Shown in pieces: positions 1-8,555 of a DNA stretch of 64,000 nt. The notes beneath the pieces are model-generated. The model was not told the DNA's origin. It saw only the letters and a list, made by a program, of their open reading frames with translations, and did no database searches. Each line of letters starts with the position of its first letter. Within the stretch, counting starts at the first letter, position 1. The position numbers were made by a program, and so were the translations under genes. The DNA comes from Paeniglutamicibacter cryotolerans (GTDB lineage: Bacteria > Actinomycetota > Actinomycetes > Actinomycetales > Micrococcaceae), in NCBI RefSeq assembly GCF_014190875.1, contig NZ_JACHVS010000002.1, positions 992,001 through 1,056,000 on the forward strand, read 5' to 3'.

Positions 1-548
1 TACTTCTTCTCGGCGAACCGGACCATGGTTTCGGGCCATGCCGGTTCGGCCGAGCGGGAGGAACGCTCCACGACGACGGTGGCCCCCTGCTCCAGCAGCA
101 GGGACAGCCGCTTCAGCGACTCGGCCAGCTGGTCCTCTGTCAGCGGGTACGGCGGGTCCATGAAGACCAGGTCCCAGCTGCGGCCCCGGCTTCCGCCGGG
201 CACCGGGGCGAACGACTCGAGCACCGCATCGACGCTGCCCTTGCGCACTGATACGACCTCCGCCTTCAGGCCCTTGTTCACACCGGTCGCATTGAGCTGG
301 CACACGGCAGCGGCCTTGGGTGCCAGTTCCACCAGCAGCACGCTGCGTGCGCCGCGGCTCGCCGCCTCGGCGCCCAGCGAACCGGACCCGGCGAAAAGGT
401 CAAGGACGCGGGCGCCCTGGAGTGCATCGTAGCTTTCGAGCCGAGAAAAGAGCGCCTCCTTGACCCGGTCCGTGGTGGGACGCGTGGCGTCTCCGGGCAC
501 GGATGTGAGCGTCTGTCCGCCCAATGCCCCTGCAATGATTCGGGTCAT
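1..548 (-). CDS. rsmD: 16S rRNA (guanine-N2)-methyltransferase RsmD
   Basis: This is an SAM-dependent methyltransferase expected to modify guanine 966 of 16S rRNA in the small ribosomal subunit. The translation starts MTRIIAGALGG and carries RPTTDRVKEALF near the N-terminus, the SAM-binding motif VLDLFAGSGSLGAEA around residue 50, and the catalytic motif MDPPY around residue 130, all typical of the family. The 182 codons are close to the usual length. The frame ends at the window edge with FAEKK followed by the bases TA, so only the last base of the stop codon is missing. It lies 4 bp downstream of recG and is probably co-transcribed with it. Confidence 0.9.
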   Translation of the reverse strand, partial: MTRIIAGALGGQTLTSVPGDATRPTTDRVKEALFSRLESYDALQGARVLDLFAGSGSLGAEAASRGARSVLLVELAPKAAAVCQLNATGVNKGLKAEVVSVRKGSVDAVLESFAPVPGGSRGRSWDLVFMDPPYPLTEDQLAESLKRLSLLLEQGATVVVERSSRSAEPAWPETMVRFAEKK

Positions 549-552
549 TCCG

Positions 553-2775
553 CTAGCCTCTTTCCAAAAATGCCTGCATGTCTTCGTCCACCCATTCGCC
601 GACCGAGCGGGCCAGCGCGGGATACCTGCTCAGTTCCCGGTCCCCGGCGATCAGGGATTCGGCCTCGGCGCGGGCCTTGGCAATGGTCTTTGCGTGTTTC
701 ATCACGCGCAGCAGCCGCAACGTCGATTTGCTGCCCGACTGGCTCGCGCCCAGGATGTCTCCCTCCCGGCGTTCCTCCAGGTCCGCCTCGGCCAGCTCGA
801 ACCCGTCGGTGGTCGACTGGACGGCATTGAGCCTGGCCATCGAGGGGTGGTCCGTCGGCAGCCAGCTGGCCAGCAGGCAGGTTCCGGCGTTCTGGCCACG
901 ACCGATGCGCCCACGCAGCTGGTGCAGCTGGGAAATCCCGAACGAATCGGCATCCACCACGACCATCAGCGTGGCGTTGGGAACATCCACGCCGACCTCG
1001 ATCACCGTCGTGGACACCAGGATCTGCGTCCGCGCCTGTTCGAAGTCCACCATGGCCGCGCGTTTGGCATCGGCCGGCAGCTTGCCGTGGAGCACCCCGA
1101 TGCCCACCCCGTCGAAGGCCGAATTGCCCTTGAGCAACTCGAGCATCTTCTCGACCGTCATCGAGGGAGGCTTATCGCTCTTGGGCGCCGGCTTCCTGCC
1201 GGTCACCGGTGGTTCGGCGTCGGGGTCCAGCAGCTCGGCATCCTCTTCCAGGGCCACCTCGGTGATGCGCGGGCACACCACGTAGACCTGGTGGCCGTGG
1301 GAGACGACCTCTCGCATCAGCCCGAACATCCGGGACCTGAAGCGCTCATCATTCAGCGGGACCAGGTGGGTGGTGATCGGCGCCCGCCCGAACGGGAGCC
1401 CGCGCATCAGGCTGACCTCCAGGTCGCCGAACACCGTCATGGCCACGGTGCGCGGGATCGGCGTTGCCGTCATCACGAGCATGTGCGGCGGGTTCAGCGC
1501 CTTGTTGCGCAGCACGTCGCGCTGCTCGACGCCGAAGCGGTGCTGCTCGTCGACCACTATCAGCCCGAGGTCGGCGAAGGACACCGTGTCCGAGAGCAGC
1601 GCATGGGTGCCCACCAGGATCCCGGTCTCGCCGCTGGCCGCACGCAGCAGCACTTCCTTCTTCTTCGAGGCGGTCATCGACCCGGTGAGCAGGTCCACCC
1701 GGGTGCCCTGTTCCGCCGAGCCGAGCATCCCCGGCTCGGCCATCGGGCCCAGGGCACGGCGGATCGAATGGTAGTGCTGCTGGGCCAGGACCTCCGTCGG
1801 GGCCAGCAGAGCCGCCTGTCCACCGGAGTCGATGACCTGCAGCATGGCGCGTACCGCCACGAAGGTCTTGCCGGAGCCGACCTCACCCTGCAGCAGCCGG
1901 TTCATCGGGTAGCCGCGGACCAGGTCATCGGCGATCTCCCTGCCGGCGAGCAGCTGCCCGTCGGTGAGCTCGAACGGGAGCTGCTCATCGAAGCGGGCAA
2001 GCAGGCCATCGGGTCTCCCCTGCCGGTTCACCGCCTCCTGTTCATGCCGGTAGGCCCGGCGCGCGACCAGGGCCAACTGCAGGTGCAGCGCCTCCTCGAA
2101 GACGAAGCGGTGCCGTGCCCGCATCGCGTCCGGGACCTGCGCCGGACGGTGGATGGTCCGCAGCGCCTCGCACCGTCCCAGCAGGCCGTGGCGCTTGAGC
2201 ACGGCGCCGGGAATCATTTCGGGGAAGCCTGCCTCGGTGACCCCGTCAAGCAGGATCTCCAGCACGTCGCGGATCTTCTTGTTCGGCAGCTTCGCCGTTG
2301 CCGGGTAGATCGGGATCGGTTTCGGGTCGGCGTCCTGCGCCTGTTCGAGCACCGAAAAGTCCGGTTGGGCCAGTTCGAGGTGCTGCTGGAAATGCCCGAC
2401 CTTGCCGTTGAACATCGCAACGGTGCCGGGAACAAGCTGCTTGCGCGCGTCGTAGCCGTTGAAGAAGGTCATCCGGATCCGGCCCTGTTCGGGTCCCAGC
2501 GCGTCCTTGACGACGACTTCAATGAGGAAGCCGCGGCGGCTGTGCATGCGCCTTTCGCTGACCGATTCGACCTCGGCGACGATGGTCACCTCCTCGCCGA
2601 ACGGCAGCGAGGCGATATGCGAGAGTTCCCCGACGTCCAGGTACCGGCGCGGGTAGTGCCCGAGCATCTCACCGCACAGGGTGTAGCCGAAGGCCTGCTC
2701 GACCTTGCGCGCCGAGGCCGCACCGATGACCCGCTCGAGCGGGGTTTCGGGGGTGATGTCAAACTGTTCAGCCAT
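553..2775 (-). CDS. recG: ATP-dependent DNA helicase RecG
   Basis: RecG remodels stalled replication forks and branch-migrates Holliday junctions. The 740-residue product has the N-terminal wedge (OB-fold) domain, Walker A GEVGSGKTF, a DEQH-type Walker B (VVDEQHRFG), the TATPIPRT motif III and the C-terminal helicase motif QLRGRIGRG. The frame is open upstream to 2844, but the start at 2775 (MAEQFDITPETPLERV) fits the family N-terminus and gives an 8-bp overlap with the upstream DAK2 gene, so I prefer it. The extra upstream residues are rich in Arg and Ser and look like out-of-frame DAK2 coding. The gene order DAK2-recG-rsmD is common in actinobacteria. Confidence 0.96.
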   Translation of the reverse strand: MAEQFDITPETPLERVIGAASARKVEQAFGYTLCGEMLGHYPRRYLDVGELSHIASLPFGEEVTIVAEVESVSERRMHSRRGFLIEVVVKDALGPEQGRIRMTFFNGYDARKQLVPGTVAMFNGKVGHFQQHLELAQPDFSVLEQAQDADPKPIPIYPATAKLPNKKIRDVLEILLDGVTEAGFPEMIPGAVLKRHGLLGRCEALRTIHRPAQVPDAMRARHRFVFEEALHLQLALVARRAYRHEQEAVNRQGRPDGLLARFDEQLPFELTDGQLLAGREIADDLVRGYPMNRLLQGEVGSGKTFVAVRAMLQVIDSGGQAALLAPTEVLAQQHYHSIRRALGPMAEPGMLGSAEQGTRVDLLTGSMTASKKKEVLLRAASGETGILVGTHALLSDTVSFADLGLIVVDEQHRFGVEQRDVLRNKALNPPHMLVMTATPIPRTVAMTVFGDLEVSLMRGLPFGRAPITTHLVPLNDERFRSRMFGLMREVVSHGHQVYVVCPRITEVALEEDAELLDPDAEPPVTGRKPAPKSDKPPSMTVEKMLELLKGNSAFDGVGIGVLHGKLPADAKRAAMVDFEQARTQILVSTTVIEVGVDVPNATLMVVVDADSFGISQLHQLRGRIGRGQNAGTCLLASWLPTDHPSMARLNAVQSTTDGFELAEADLEERREGDILGASQSGSKSTLRLLRVMKHAKTIAKARAEAESLIAGDRELSRYPALARSVGEWVDEDMQAFLERG

Positions 2776-3730
2776 CGTGCGAGCAGAGGTCCGTGACCGA
2801 TATGTTGACCGGTGAGCCGTGTTTCCGAATGACCTCCAGCGCATGCTCGGCGACCGGGGTGTGCACGTGGACCCGCCAGCGGTAGCCGTTTTCCGTGGGG
2901 TTGACCGGGCTCATGATCACCGAGTCGCCCACCGCGTCGAGCTGGCCGCGCAGGGTGGCGGCCTCGAGCGGATCGAGCGTGATGGTGCACATGACTTCGA
3001 CGCCCTCCACCGGCAAGGCCGTGGCGTGGATGTGCGGGTCCTGGATGCCATAGCCGTGCAGCCCGGAATACGCGTCGGCATCGACCACTGTGCCCGTTAC
3101 CACCGCGTGGAGCTCGTCGAGCATGATCAGCATGCCCACCGCCCCGGCATCGACCACTTTGGCGCGGGTGAGCGGGTCGAGCAGGGCCTCGGTGGAGATA
3201 ACCGCGGCGCGCGAGGCGATGCGGACCGCCTCGAGCACCTCGATCAGCGCGGCCTTGGAGGAGATATCCGAGCCCGGGGCACGGGCGACCCGTGCCGCCG
3301 CCTGGGCAGCTGCGGCAAAGACCGAGAGCATGGTGCCGGGCACCGGCTCGCTGAGAGCCGACCAGGCCCTGACCTTGGCCCGTTCCAGGGCCTGGGCCAG
3401 GACCGCCGCACCGAGGCGCTCGTGGCCCATCAACGGCTCGGCAAAGCCGGCCAGGAAGACCGCCAGCAGGGTCCCGGAGTTGCCGCGGGCAGATTCCATG
3501 GCGGCTCGCGACGCCAGGGTCAGCAGTTCGCCCACGTCGTTGGTTTCCCAACGCGATACCGCATCCTGCGCGGTGCGGGCCGTCAGATACAGGTTGCTAC
3601 CGGTATCACCGTCCGCAACGGGGAAGATGTTGATGGCGTTGAGGCGGTCGCTGTGGTTGCCCAGCGCCTTGACACACCGCTCAAGCCACTGGGCCATCGC
3701 TTCCGCATTCGTATGGATCTTCAAACTCAT
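2768..3730 (-). CDS. DAK2/DhaL-domain protein (short FakA-like)
   Basis: The N-terminal ~200 residues are a DhaL (dihydroxyacetone kinase 2) domain, with the metal/nucleotide-binding signature FPVADGDTGSN near residue 40 and the ARGNSGTLLA motif near residue 105. This domain is the ATP-binding half of fatty-acid kinase FakA (YloV) in Firmicutes. At 320 aa this protein lacks much of the long C-terminal region of ~550-aa FakA proteins. The C-terminal part has a repeated ~75-residue beta/alpha unit with a GMxIML-like core. Its role here is therefore inferred only: a kinase or acyl-phosphate-related protein. It overlaps recG by 8 bp, so translational coupling is likely. Confidence 0.82.
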   Translation of the reverse strand: MSLKIHTNAEAMAQWLERCVKALGNHSDRLNAINIFPVADGDTGSNLYLTARTAQDAVSRWETNDVGELLTLASRAAMESARGNSGTLLAVFLAGFAEPLMGHERLGAAVLAQALERAKVRAWSALSEPVPGTMLSVFAAAAQAAARVARAPGSDISSKAALIEVLEAVRIASRAAVISTEALLDPLTRAKVVDAGAVGMLIMLDELHAVVTGTVVDADAYSGLHGYGIQDPHIHATALPVEGVEVMCTITLDPLEAATLRGQLDAVGDSVIMSPVNPTENGYRWRVHVHTPVAEHALEVIRKHGSPVNISVTDLCSHDG

Positions 3731-3753
3731 CGGGGCTGAGGCACCAATCCTTG

Positions 3754-4821
3754 TTAGAGGTCGTGGCTCTTGAGGAACGCCGCCATGTTGTCATTCTTCA
3801 GGGCCTTGGCCATGTCATCGATGGCGTTCATGTCGGGAACCACGATGGACTGTACACCGTCGGGCGAGCGGCCGGTGCCCTTGGTGGGAAGCGTGAAGAA
3901 GTGCATGGAGCCGGGGCGCACGCCGCCCATGGAGGCGGCGATCTGGCCGATCTTCAGCGCATCCAGCGAATCGTCCACGGCGATGTACGGGGAAATCTCG
4001 GAGACCACGTCGGAAATCCGGCCCGGGTTCAACAGCGTGTCCTTGGCCAGCAGCTCACCGAGCACCGACTTGATGAACTGCTGCTGGTTGCGCACGCGCT
4101 GGTAGTCGCCGTCCTTGAACGCATGGCGTTCACGCACGAAGGCCAGCGCCTCCTTGCCGTCCATCAGCTGCGGACCCTTGGCAAAGTGCTGCCCGTGGAG
4201 CTGATCGGAGTTGAACGGAATCGGGTTGTCGATCATCACGCCGCCGAGCGCATCGGTCAGCCCCTTGAAGCTCTCGAAGTCGATGGACGCCACGTGGTCG
4301 ATCCTGGTTCCGAGCAGTTCCTCGAGGGTCTGCACCGCCAACGGCACGCCGCCGAGGGCGAAGGCGGCGTTGATCTTATGCTCGCCCTTGCCCGGGATGT
4401 TCAGCCAGGTGTCACGCATGATCGAGGTGACGTAGACGCCCTTGCGGTTCTTCGGAATGTGCACGAGCATCATGGTGTCCGAGCGTCCGCCGTTGGGGAT
4501 GCTCGCCAGGTTCTCCCCCGGGGCATTGGCTGCCCGGGTGTCGTTGCCCAGCAGCAGGATGTTCACGGCGCCGGTCGACTGCGGACGGTTTTCCTCGGCC
4601 GGGAAGGCATCATGGATCTTCTGCGACTGTCCGTCGAAGGAACGAGCCAACGAGAAGAGGTAGCCGCCGGCGGCCAAAGCGGCAATGAGCACCAGGGCGA
4701 TGGCCCCGAAGATGATCATCCTCACGGGACGACGCTTCTTCGGTTCGTCCTCATACTGCTCTTCTTGCTCGTAGCCCTGGTAGCCCTCGTAGCTCATGAA
4801 TTCCTCTTCGTTGTTCGACAT
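3754..4821 (-). CDS. LCP family protein (LytR-CpsA-Psr)
   Basis: LCP proteins transfer lipid-linked wall glycopolymers onto peptidoglycan outside the membrane. The 355-aa product has a short acidic cytoplasmic tail, a basic patch (KKRRPVR), one transmembrane segment around residues 35-57 and a large extracellular LCP domain. Signature motifs are ILLLGNDTR, RSDTMMLVHI, MRDTWLNIPG and KINAAFALGG, and the phosphate-binding Arg/Asp residues are present. It is expressed opposite to the DUF3515 gene, with 45 bp between the two starts. With the second LCP gene at 59277 it is a candidate ligase for the polymer made by the TagF-like enzymes in this window; that link is inference. Confidence 0.92.
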   Translation of the reverse strand: MSNNEEEFMSYEGYQGYEQEEQYEDEPKKRRPVRMIIFGAIALVLIAALAAGGYLFSLARSFDGQSQKIHDAFPAEENRPQSTGAVNILLLGNDTRAANAPGENLASIPNGGRSDTMMLVHIPKNRKGVYVTSIMRDTWLNIPGKGEHKINAAFALGGVPLAVQTLEELLGTRIDHVASIDFESFKGLTDALGGVMIDNPIPFNSDQLHGQHFAKGPQLMDGKEALAFVRERHAFKDGDYQRVRNQQQFIKSVLGELLAKDTLLNPGRISDVVSEISPYIAVDDSLDALKIGQIAASMGGVRPGSMHFFTLPTKGTGRSPDGVQSIVVPDMNAIDDMAKALKNDNMAAFLKSHDL

Positions 4822-4866
4822 GCCTTACACATCCTAGTCATGTAGGACGACCGGTAAGCTGTTTAA

Positions 4867-5424
4867 GTGCCAAGATTGATCGACGAGAACGTCTCCCCCG
4901 AAGAATCCGGAAGTACCGACCCGCGAATCCGGCCCCGATTCGCCCGCCCCGTGGCGATCGCCGCGCTGGCCGCGGCGCTGCTGTCCATGACCGCCTGCGC
5001 GCCCATCGCCACGGTTCAACCGGCCGACGACGCGGCGAACCCGCTCTGTGCGCAGATGATGGTGCAGCTCCCGCAGGAGATCTCCGGGCAGGCGCTGCGC
5101 AAGACAAACAGCCAGGCCACAGCCGTCTGGGGCGAACCCTCCCAGCTGGTGCTGCGCTGCGGCGTAGTGCCCCCGGCACCCTCGAGCGATCCCTGCGTGA
5201 GCGTCAACGGGGTCGACTGGCTGGCCAAGGAGGGTAAATTGGCCAAGGACGGTGAAAGGACGTGGACGCTGACCACCTACGGGCGGACGCCTGCCACCGA
5301 GCTGCTCTTCGACCCGCAGCAGATCCCCTCCAGCACCGTGCTGGCAACCCTTTCCGGCGCCGCAGCCAAGATCCCCGCCCAGCGCCAGTGCTCCAACGTG
5401 GAAAAGACGGTAGACGTTCCCTGA
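4867..5424 (+). CDS. DUF3515 lipoprotein
   Basis: This is a 185-aa secreted or lipid-anchored protein of unknown function. After a ~40-residue N-terminal tail a hydrophobic segment leads to a lipobox-like LSMTAC at about residue 43, which suggests lipidation at that cysteine. The conserved core (ALRKTNSQATAVWGEP, LRCG, VNGVDWL) matches the actinobacterial DUF3515 family, which is usually encoded beside ddl, as here. The start is a GTG at 4867. The gene is convergent with ddl. The family has no assigned function that I know of. Confidence 0.82.
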   Translation: MPRLIDENVSPEESGSTDPRIRPRFARPVAIAALAAALLSMTACAPIATVQPADDAANPLCAQMMVQLPQEISGQALRKTNSQATAVWGEPSQLVLRCGVVPPAPSSDPCVSVNGVDWLAKEGKLAKDGERTWTLTTYGRTPATELLFDPQQIPSSTVLATLSGAAAKIPAQRQCSNVEKTVDVP

Positions 5425-5594
5425 CCGGTCACTGGCCGCCACGCCAATGGCACCTGCGTCCCTCACGCGAGCCATGCGGCATCGACACGGCAGGGACGAG
5501 GCACCCCGGAAGTCCTCGTGCCGCACGAAAACCCCGGGCATGCCCTGGATGCACTGCCGGTTCCAAGGCGGCCCGGGGCCGCTTGCTGGCGTTT

Positions 5595-6719
5595 CTAGCG
5601 CAGGCCGGTCTTGCGGTTCAGTCCGAGCCAGATCAGCTCGTCGATCAGTTCCGCGTAACCGATGCCCGTCTGCTCCCACATGTGCGGGTACATGCTCGAG
5701 GGCGTGAAGCCGGGCATGGTGTTGATCTCATTGATCACCCAGCGGCCGTCCGGGGTGTAGAAGAAGTCGACCCGCGACAGGCCCTCGGCGTTCACCGCGT
5801 CGAACGCCCTCACGGCGAGTTCGCGCAATTCCGCGATGGCATCCTCGGGCAGGGCGGCCGGGCAGCTGAGCTGCGCGGCATTCCCGTCGACGTACTTGGC
5901 CTCGAAGTCGTAGAAGCCATGGCCACCCTCGGCCACCGCGATCTCACCGGGCAGCGATGAACGTGCGGGCAGCGCGCCGCGGCCCTCGAGCACGCCGCAT
6001 TCGATTTCGCGGCCGACGATCCCGGATTCGATGACCACCTTGGGGTCGTGGATCCGAGCGGCTTCGATGGCCGCCTCCAGCCCGGCCGGATCCTGGACCA
6101 TGCTGATGCCCACCGATGAGCCGGCCCGGGCCGGCTTCACGAACAGCGGGTAGGCCAGGTGCGCGGCCGAAGCCAGTGCGGCCGCGCGGTCGCGCTGCCA
6201 TTGCTTGTCGGTGATCACCACGTAGGGGCCGACCTCGAAGCCGGCCGCCTCGAAGACGACCTTCATGAAGTGCTTGTCCATGCCGATGGCGCTGGCGGCG
6301 ATGCCGGAGCCCACATAGGGGACATCGGCCAGTTCGAGCATGCCTTGGAGTGATCCGTCCTCGCCGAACGGGCCGTGCAGCAGCGGGAAGACCAGGTCCA
6401 CGGAGCCCAGGCTGCGTACCGCGTGATCGGCGTTGCTGGAGAGCAGTTCTGCCGTTCCGGCCTCGGCCGAGATGCGCAGCAGCTCCTCTCCGCGCGCGAC
6501 CTCCGGTGCGGCGCCGGAACGCAGCGACCAGGCAGCCGGATCGGCGCCAACCAGGGTCCACTCCCCCGTGCGGGTGATGCCCACGGGCACCACCTCGTAC
6601 TTGTCGCGGTCGATCGCCTGCATGACGCCGGCTGCCGTCACGCAGCTGACCGGGTGTTCGGAGGAGCGGCCGCCGAAGAGCAGGACGATGCGGGGTTTGC
6701 TGGTGGCGGTATCGCTCAC
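5595..6719 (-). CDS. ddl: D-alanine--D-alanine ligase
   Basis: This cytoplasmic ATP-grasp enzyme joins two D-alanines for the peptidoglycan stem peptide. The 374-aa product has the N-terminal LFGGRSSEHPVS motif, the central GEDGSLQGMLEL loop, the ATP-grasp lysine region (FVKPARAGSSVGIS) and the C-terminal metal-binding INEINTMPGFTPSSMYP signature. Its start overlaps the gpsA stop by 4 bp (ATGA), so the two are translationally coupled. The order murA-plsC-gpsA-ddl ties wall-precursor and phospholipid synthesis into one likely operon. Confidence 0.96.
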   Translation of the reverse strand: MSDTATSKPRIVLLFGGRSSEHPVSCVTAAGVMQAIDRDKYEVVPVGITRTGEWTLVGADPAAWSLRSGAAPEVARGEELLRISAEAGTAELLSSNADHAVRSLGSVDLVFPLLHGPFGEDGSLQGMLELADVPYVGSGIAASAIGMDKHFMKVVFEAAGFEVGPYVVITDKQWQRDRAAALASAAHLAYPLFVKPARAGSSVGISMVQDPAGLEAAIEAARIHDPKVVIESGIVGREIECGVLEGRGALPARSSLPGEIAVAEGGHGFYDFEAKYVDGNAAQLSCPAALPEDAIAELRELAVRAFDAVNAEGLSRVDFFYTPDGRWVINEINTMPGFTPSSMYPHMWEQTGIGYAELIDELIWLGLNRKTGLR

Positions 6720-7747
6720 TTGGTTTCTCCTTCAGATTTCAATTCCCGGCCCAGGAGCCGTGCTGCCATGTTCTCCACGCTCAGCGCGCCCTCGAGCACC
6801 ATGACCACGGCCTCGGCAATGGGCACCTCGACGCCGCGGGCCTGGGCCAGGTCGAGGACCGCACGGGCCGATTTGATCCCCTCGGCCGTCTGCGTCATGC
6901 GCTCGTTGACCTCGTGCAGGGTCAGGCCCTGGCCGAGCAGTCGGCCTGCCGTGTTGTTGCGCGAGAGCGAGGACGAGCAGGTTGCCACGAGGTCCCCGAG
7001 CCCGGCGAGGCCCGAGAGCGTCTCCAGCTTGCCGCCCAGGGCCAGGGCCAGCCGGGTGGTTTCGGCCAGGCCGCGGGTGATCACCGACGACTTGGTGTTG
7101 TCTCCCATGCCCATGCCGTCGCAAATGCCCACGGCCAGGGCGATGATGTTCTTGACGATGCCTCCGAGCTCCACGCCGATGACATCGCAATTCGTGTAGG
7201 GACGGAAGTAGCTGGCCGAGCAGGCCTGCGCGATCCAGGCGGCAGTGTCCTCGTCGCTGCAGGCCACCACGGAGGCGGTGGGCTGGCAGCGGGCGATCTC
7301 CATGGCGAGGTTCGGCCCGGAGAGCACGGCGATGGATGCCGGATCGGCGCCGAGCTCCTGGGCGATGACCTCGCTCATGCGCATGTCGGTTCCGCGTTCC
7401 AGGCCCTTCATCAGCGAGACAAGCACCGCATCGGCCGGGATCAGCTCCCGGCAGGCACGCAGCTGTTCGCGCAGCGACTGGGCGGGGACGGCGAGCACCA
7501 CGATCTGGGCTCCGCCGAGCACCTGCGCCAGGTCCGCGGAGGCGGTGATGTTTCCCGGCAGCAGGGTGTCACGCAGGTAGCGGGTGTTCGTATGGCGGGT
7601 GTTGATTTCCGTAGCCACCTCGGCACGCCTGGCCCAAAGCTGGATGCCGGTCCCGTGCGGGGCGCCGGCATCGGCCATCACCTTGGCGAAGGTGGTGCCC
7701 CAACTTCCAGCACCCAATACCGCGATCTTCTTAGGCGCTGGCCTCAT
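6716..7747 (-). CDS. gpsA: Glycerol-3-phosphate dehydrogenase [NAD(P)+]
   Basis: GpsA reduces dihydroxyacetone phosphate to sn-glycerol-3-phosphate, the backbone of phospholipids and a precursor for CDP-glycerol-dependent wall polymers. The 343-aa protein has the Rossmann motif VLGAGSWGTTFAKV, the VLSGPNLAMEIA motif and the substrate-binding segment GLAGLGDLVATCSS with SRN following it. It begins one base after the plsC stop and overlaps ddl by 4 bp. Both halves of the dehydrogenase are intact. Confidence 0.96.
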   Translation of the reverse strand: MRPAPKKIAVLGAGSWGTTFAKVMADAGAPHGTGIQLWARRAEVATEINTRHTNTRYLRDTLLPGNITASADLAQVLGGAQIVVLAVPAQSLREQLRACRELIPADAVLVSLMKGLERGTDMRMSEVIAQELGADPASIAVLSGPNLAMEIARCQPTASVVACSDEDTAAWIAQACSASYFRPYTNCDVIGVELGGIVKNIIALAVGICDGMGMGDNTKSSVITRGLAETTRLALALGGKLETLSGLAGLGDLVATCSSSLSRNNTAGRLLGQGLTLHEVNERMTQTAEGIKSARAVLDLAQARGVEVPIAEAVVMVLEGALSVENMAARLLGRELKSEGETK

Positions 7748-8548
7748 CTAGTTGTCTCCTGGTTTATCTTCGCCGTTGCCGGCCTGTTTGGATTGATTCT
7801 TATTCTTACCGGACTCGAAGTCCCTTCCCTGTCCGGATTGTCCGTGCTTGGCCGGATCCCACACCTCGGCCGGGGGCTGTTGCCCGCGCAGCAGGGCCAT
7901 CTCGGCGGTGAGCGCCGCGATGATCCGGCCGGTTGCCTCATCGAGCACGCTGCGGGTCAGGGGTCCGCCGCGCAGGTCCTCGAGGTCCACCGGGGATCCG
8001 ACTTTGACCGTGACCCGCTTGCGCGGGAACGGGTGGAGTTTCTTGGCATAGCGCGGCAGCAGTTCCTGGGCACCCCAATGGGCCATCGGCACCACGGGGG
8101 CACCGGTCTGCAGGGCAAGTCGCGCCGCGCCGGTATGCCCGCGCATGGGCCAGAGCTCCGGATCCCGGGTCAGCGTGCCCTCGGGGTAGATGATGATGAC
8201 CCCGTTCGCGTCGAGCGCCTCGCGGGCCGCGACCAGCGAGCGGCTGGCCCCGGCGGAGGAACGCTCCACCGGGATCTGCCGGGTGCCGCGCAGCACGGCT
8301 CCGAGCACGGGCACCGTGAAAAGCGATTCCTTGGCCAGGTAACGCGGGTAGCGCCCGTTGGAGTAGACCGCGTGGCCGACCACCAGCGGATCAATCTCCG
8401 TCACATGGTTCGGGCACACGATCACGCCGCCGGCGGGCAACGTGTCGAAGCCCTGCCAGGTGCGGCCCAGGAGCACGTTCATGATGGGCCGCACCACGCC
8501 GGCCGCCAGGGCAAAGGCGAACCGGGTTCCCGCTGTTTCCTTGGTCAT
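7748..8548 (-). CDS. 1-acylglycerol-3-phosphate O-acyltransferase (PlsC family)
   Basis: This is a membrane-associated acyltransferase that should convert lysophosphatidic acid to phosphatidic acid. The 266-aa protein carries the catalytic H-x4-D motif in NHVTEIDP near residue 47, the glycerol-phosphate-binding motif YPEGTLTRDP around residue 125, and a downstream VVPMAHWG motif. The C-terminal ~40 residues are hydrophilic and Lys/Asn/Gly rich, probably disordered. It is placed between murA (8 bp away) and gpsA (adjacent), so substrate supply (GpsA) and acylation are co-located. Confidence 0.92.
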   Translation of the reverse strand: MTKETAGTRFAFALAAGVVRPIMNVLLGRTWQGFDTLPAGGVIVCPNHVTEIDPLVVGHAVYSNGRYPRYLAKESLFTVPVLGAVLRGTRQIPVERSSAGASRSLVAAREALDANGVIIIYPEGTLTRDPELWPMRGHTGAARLALQTGAPVVPMAHWGAQELLPRYAKKLHPFPRKRVTVKVGSPVDLEDLRGGPLTRSVLDEATGRIIAALTAEMALLRGQQPPAEVWDPAKHGQSGQGRDFESGKNKNQSKQAGNGEDKPGDN

Positions 8549-8555
8549 CTGGGTC

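Noticed and set aside
460..2796. Long open frame on the plus strand opposite recG
   Set aside because: Its translation is rich in His, Gly, Arg and Pro with no family motif. It is a mirror frame of the well-supported recG, as expected in high-GC DNA.
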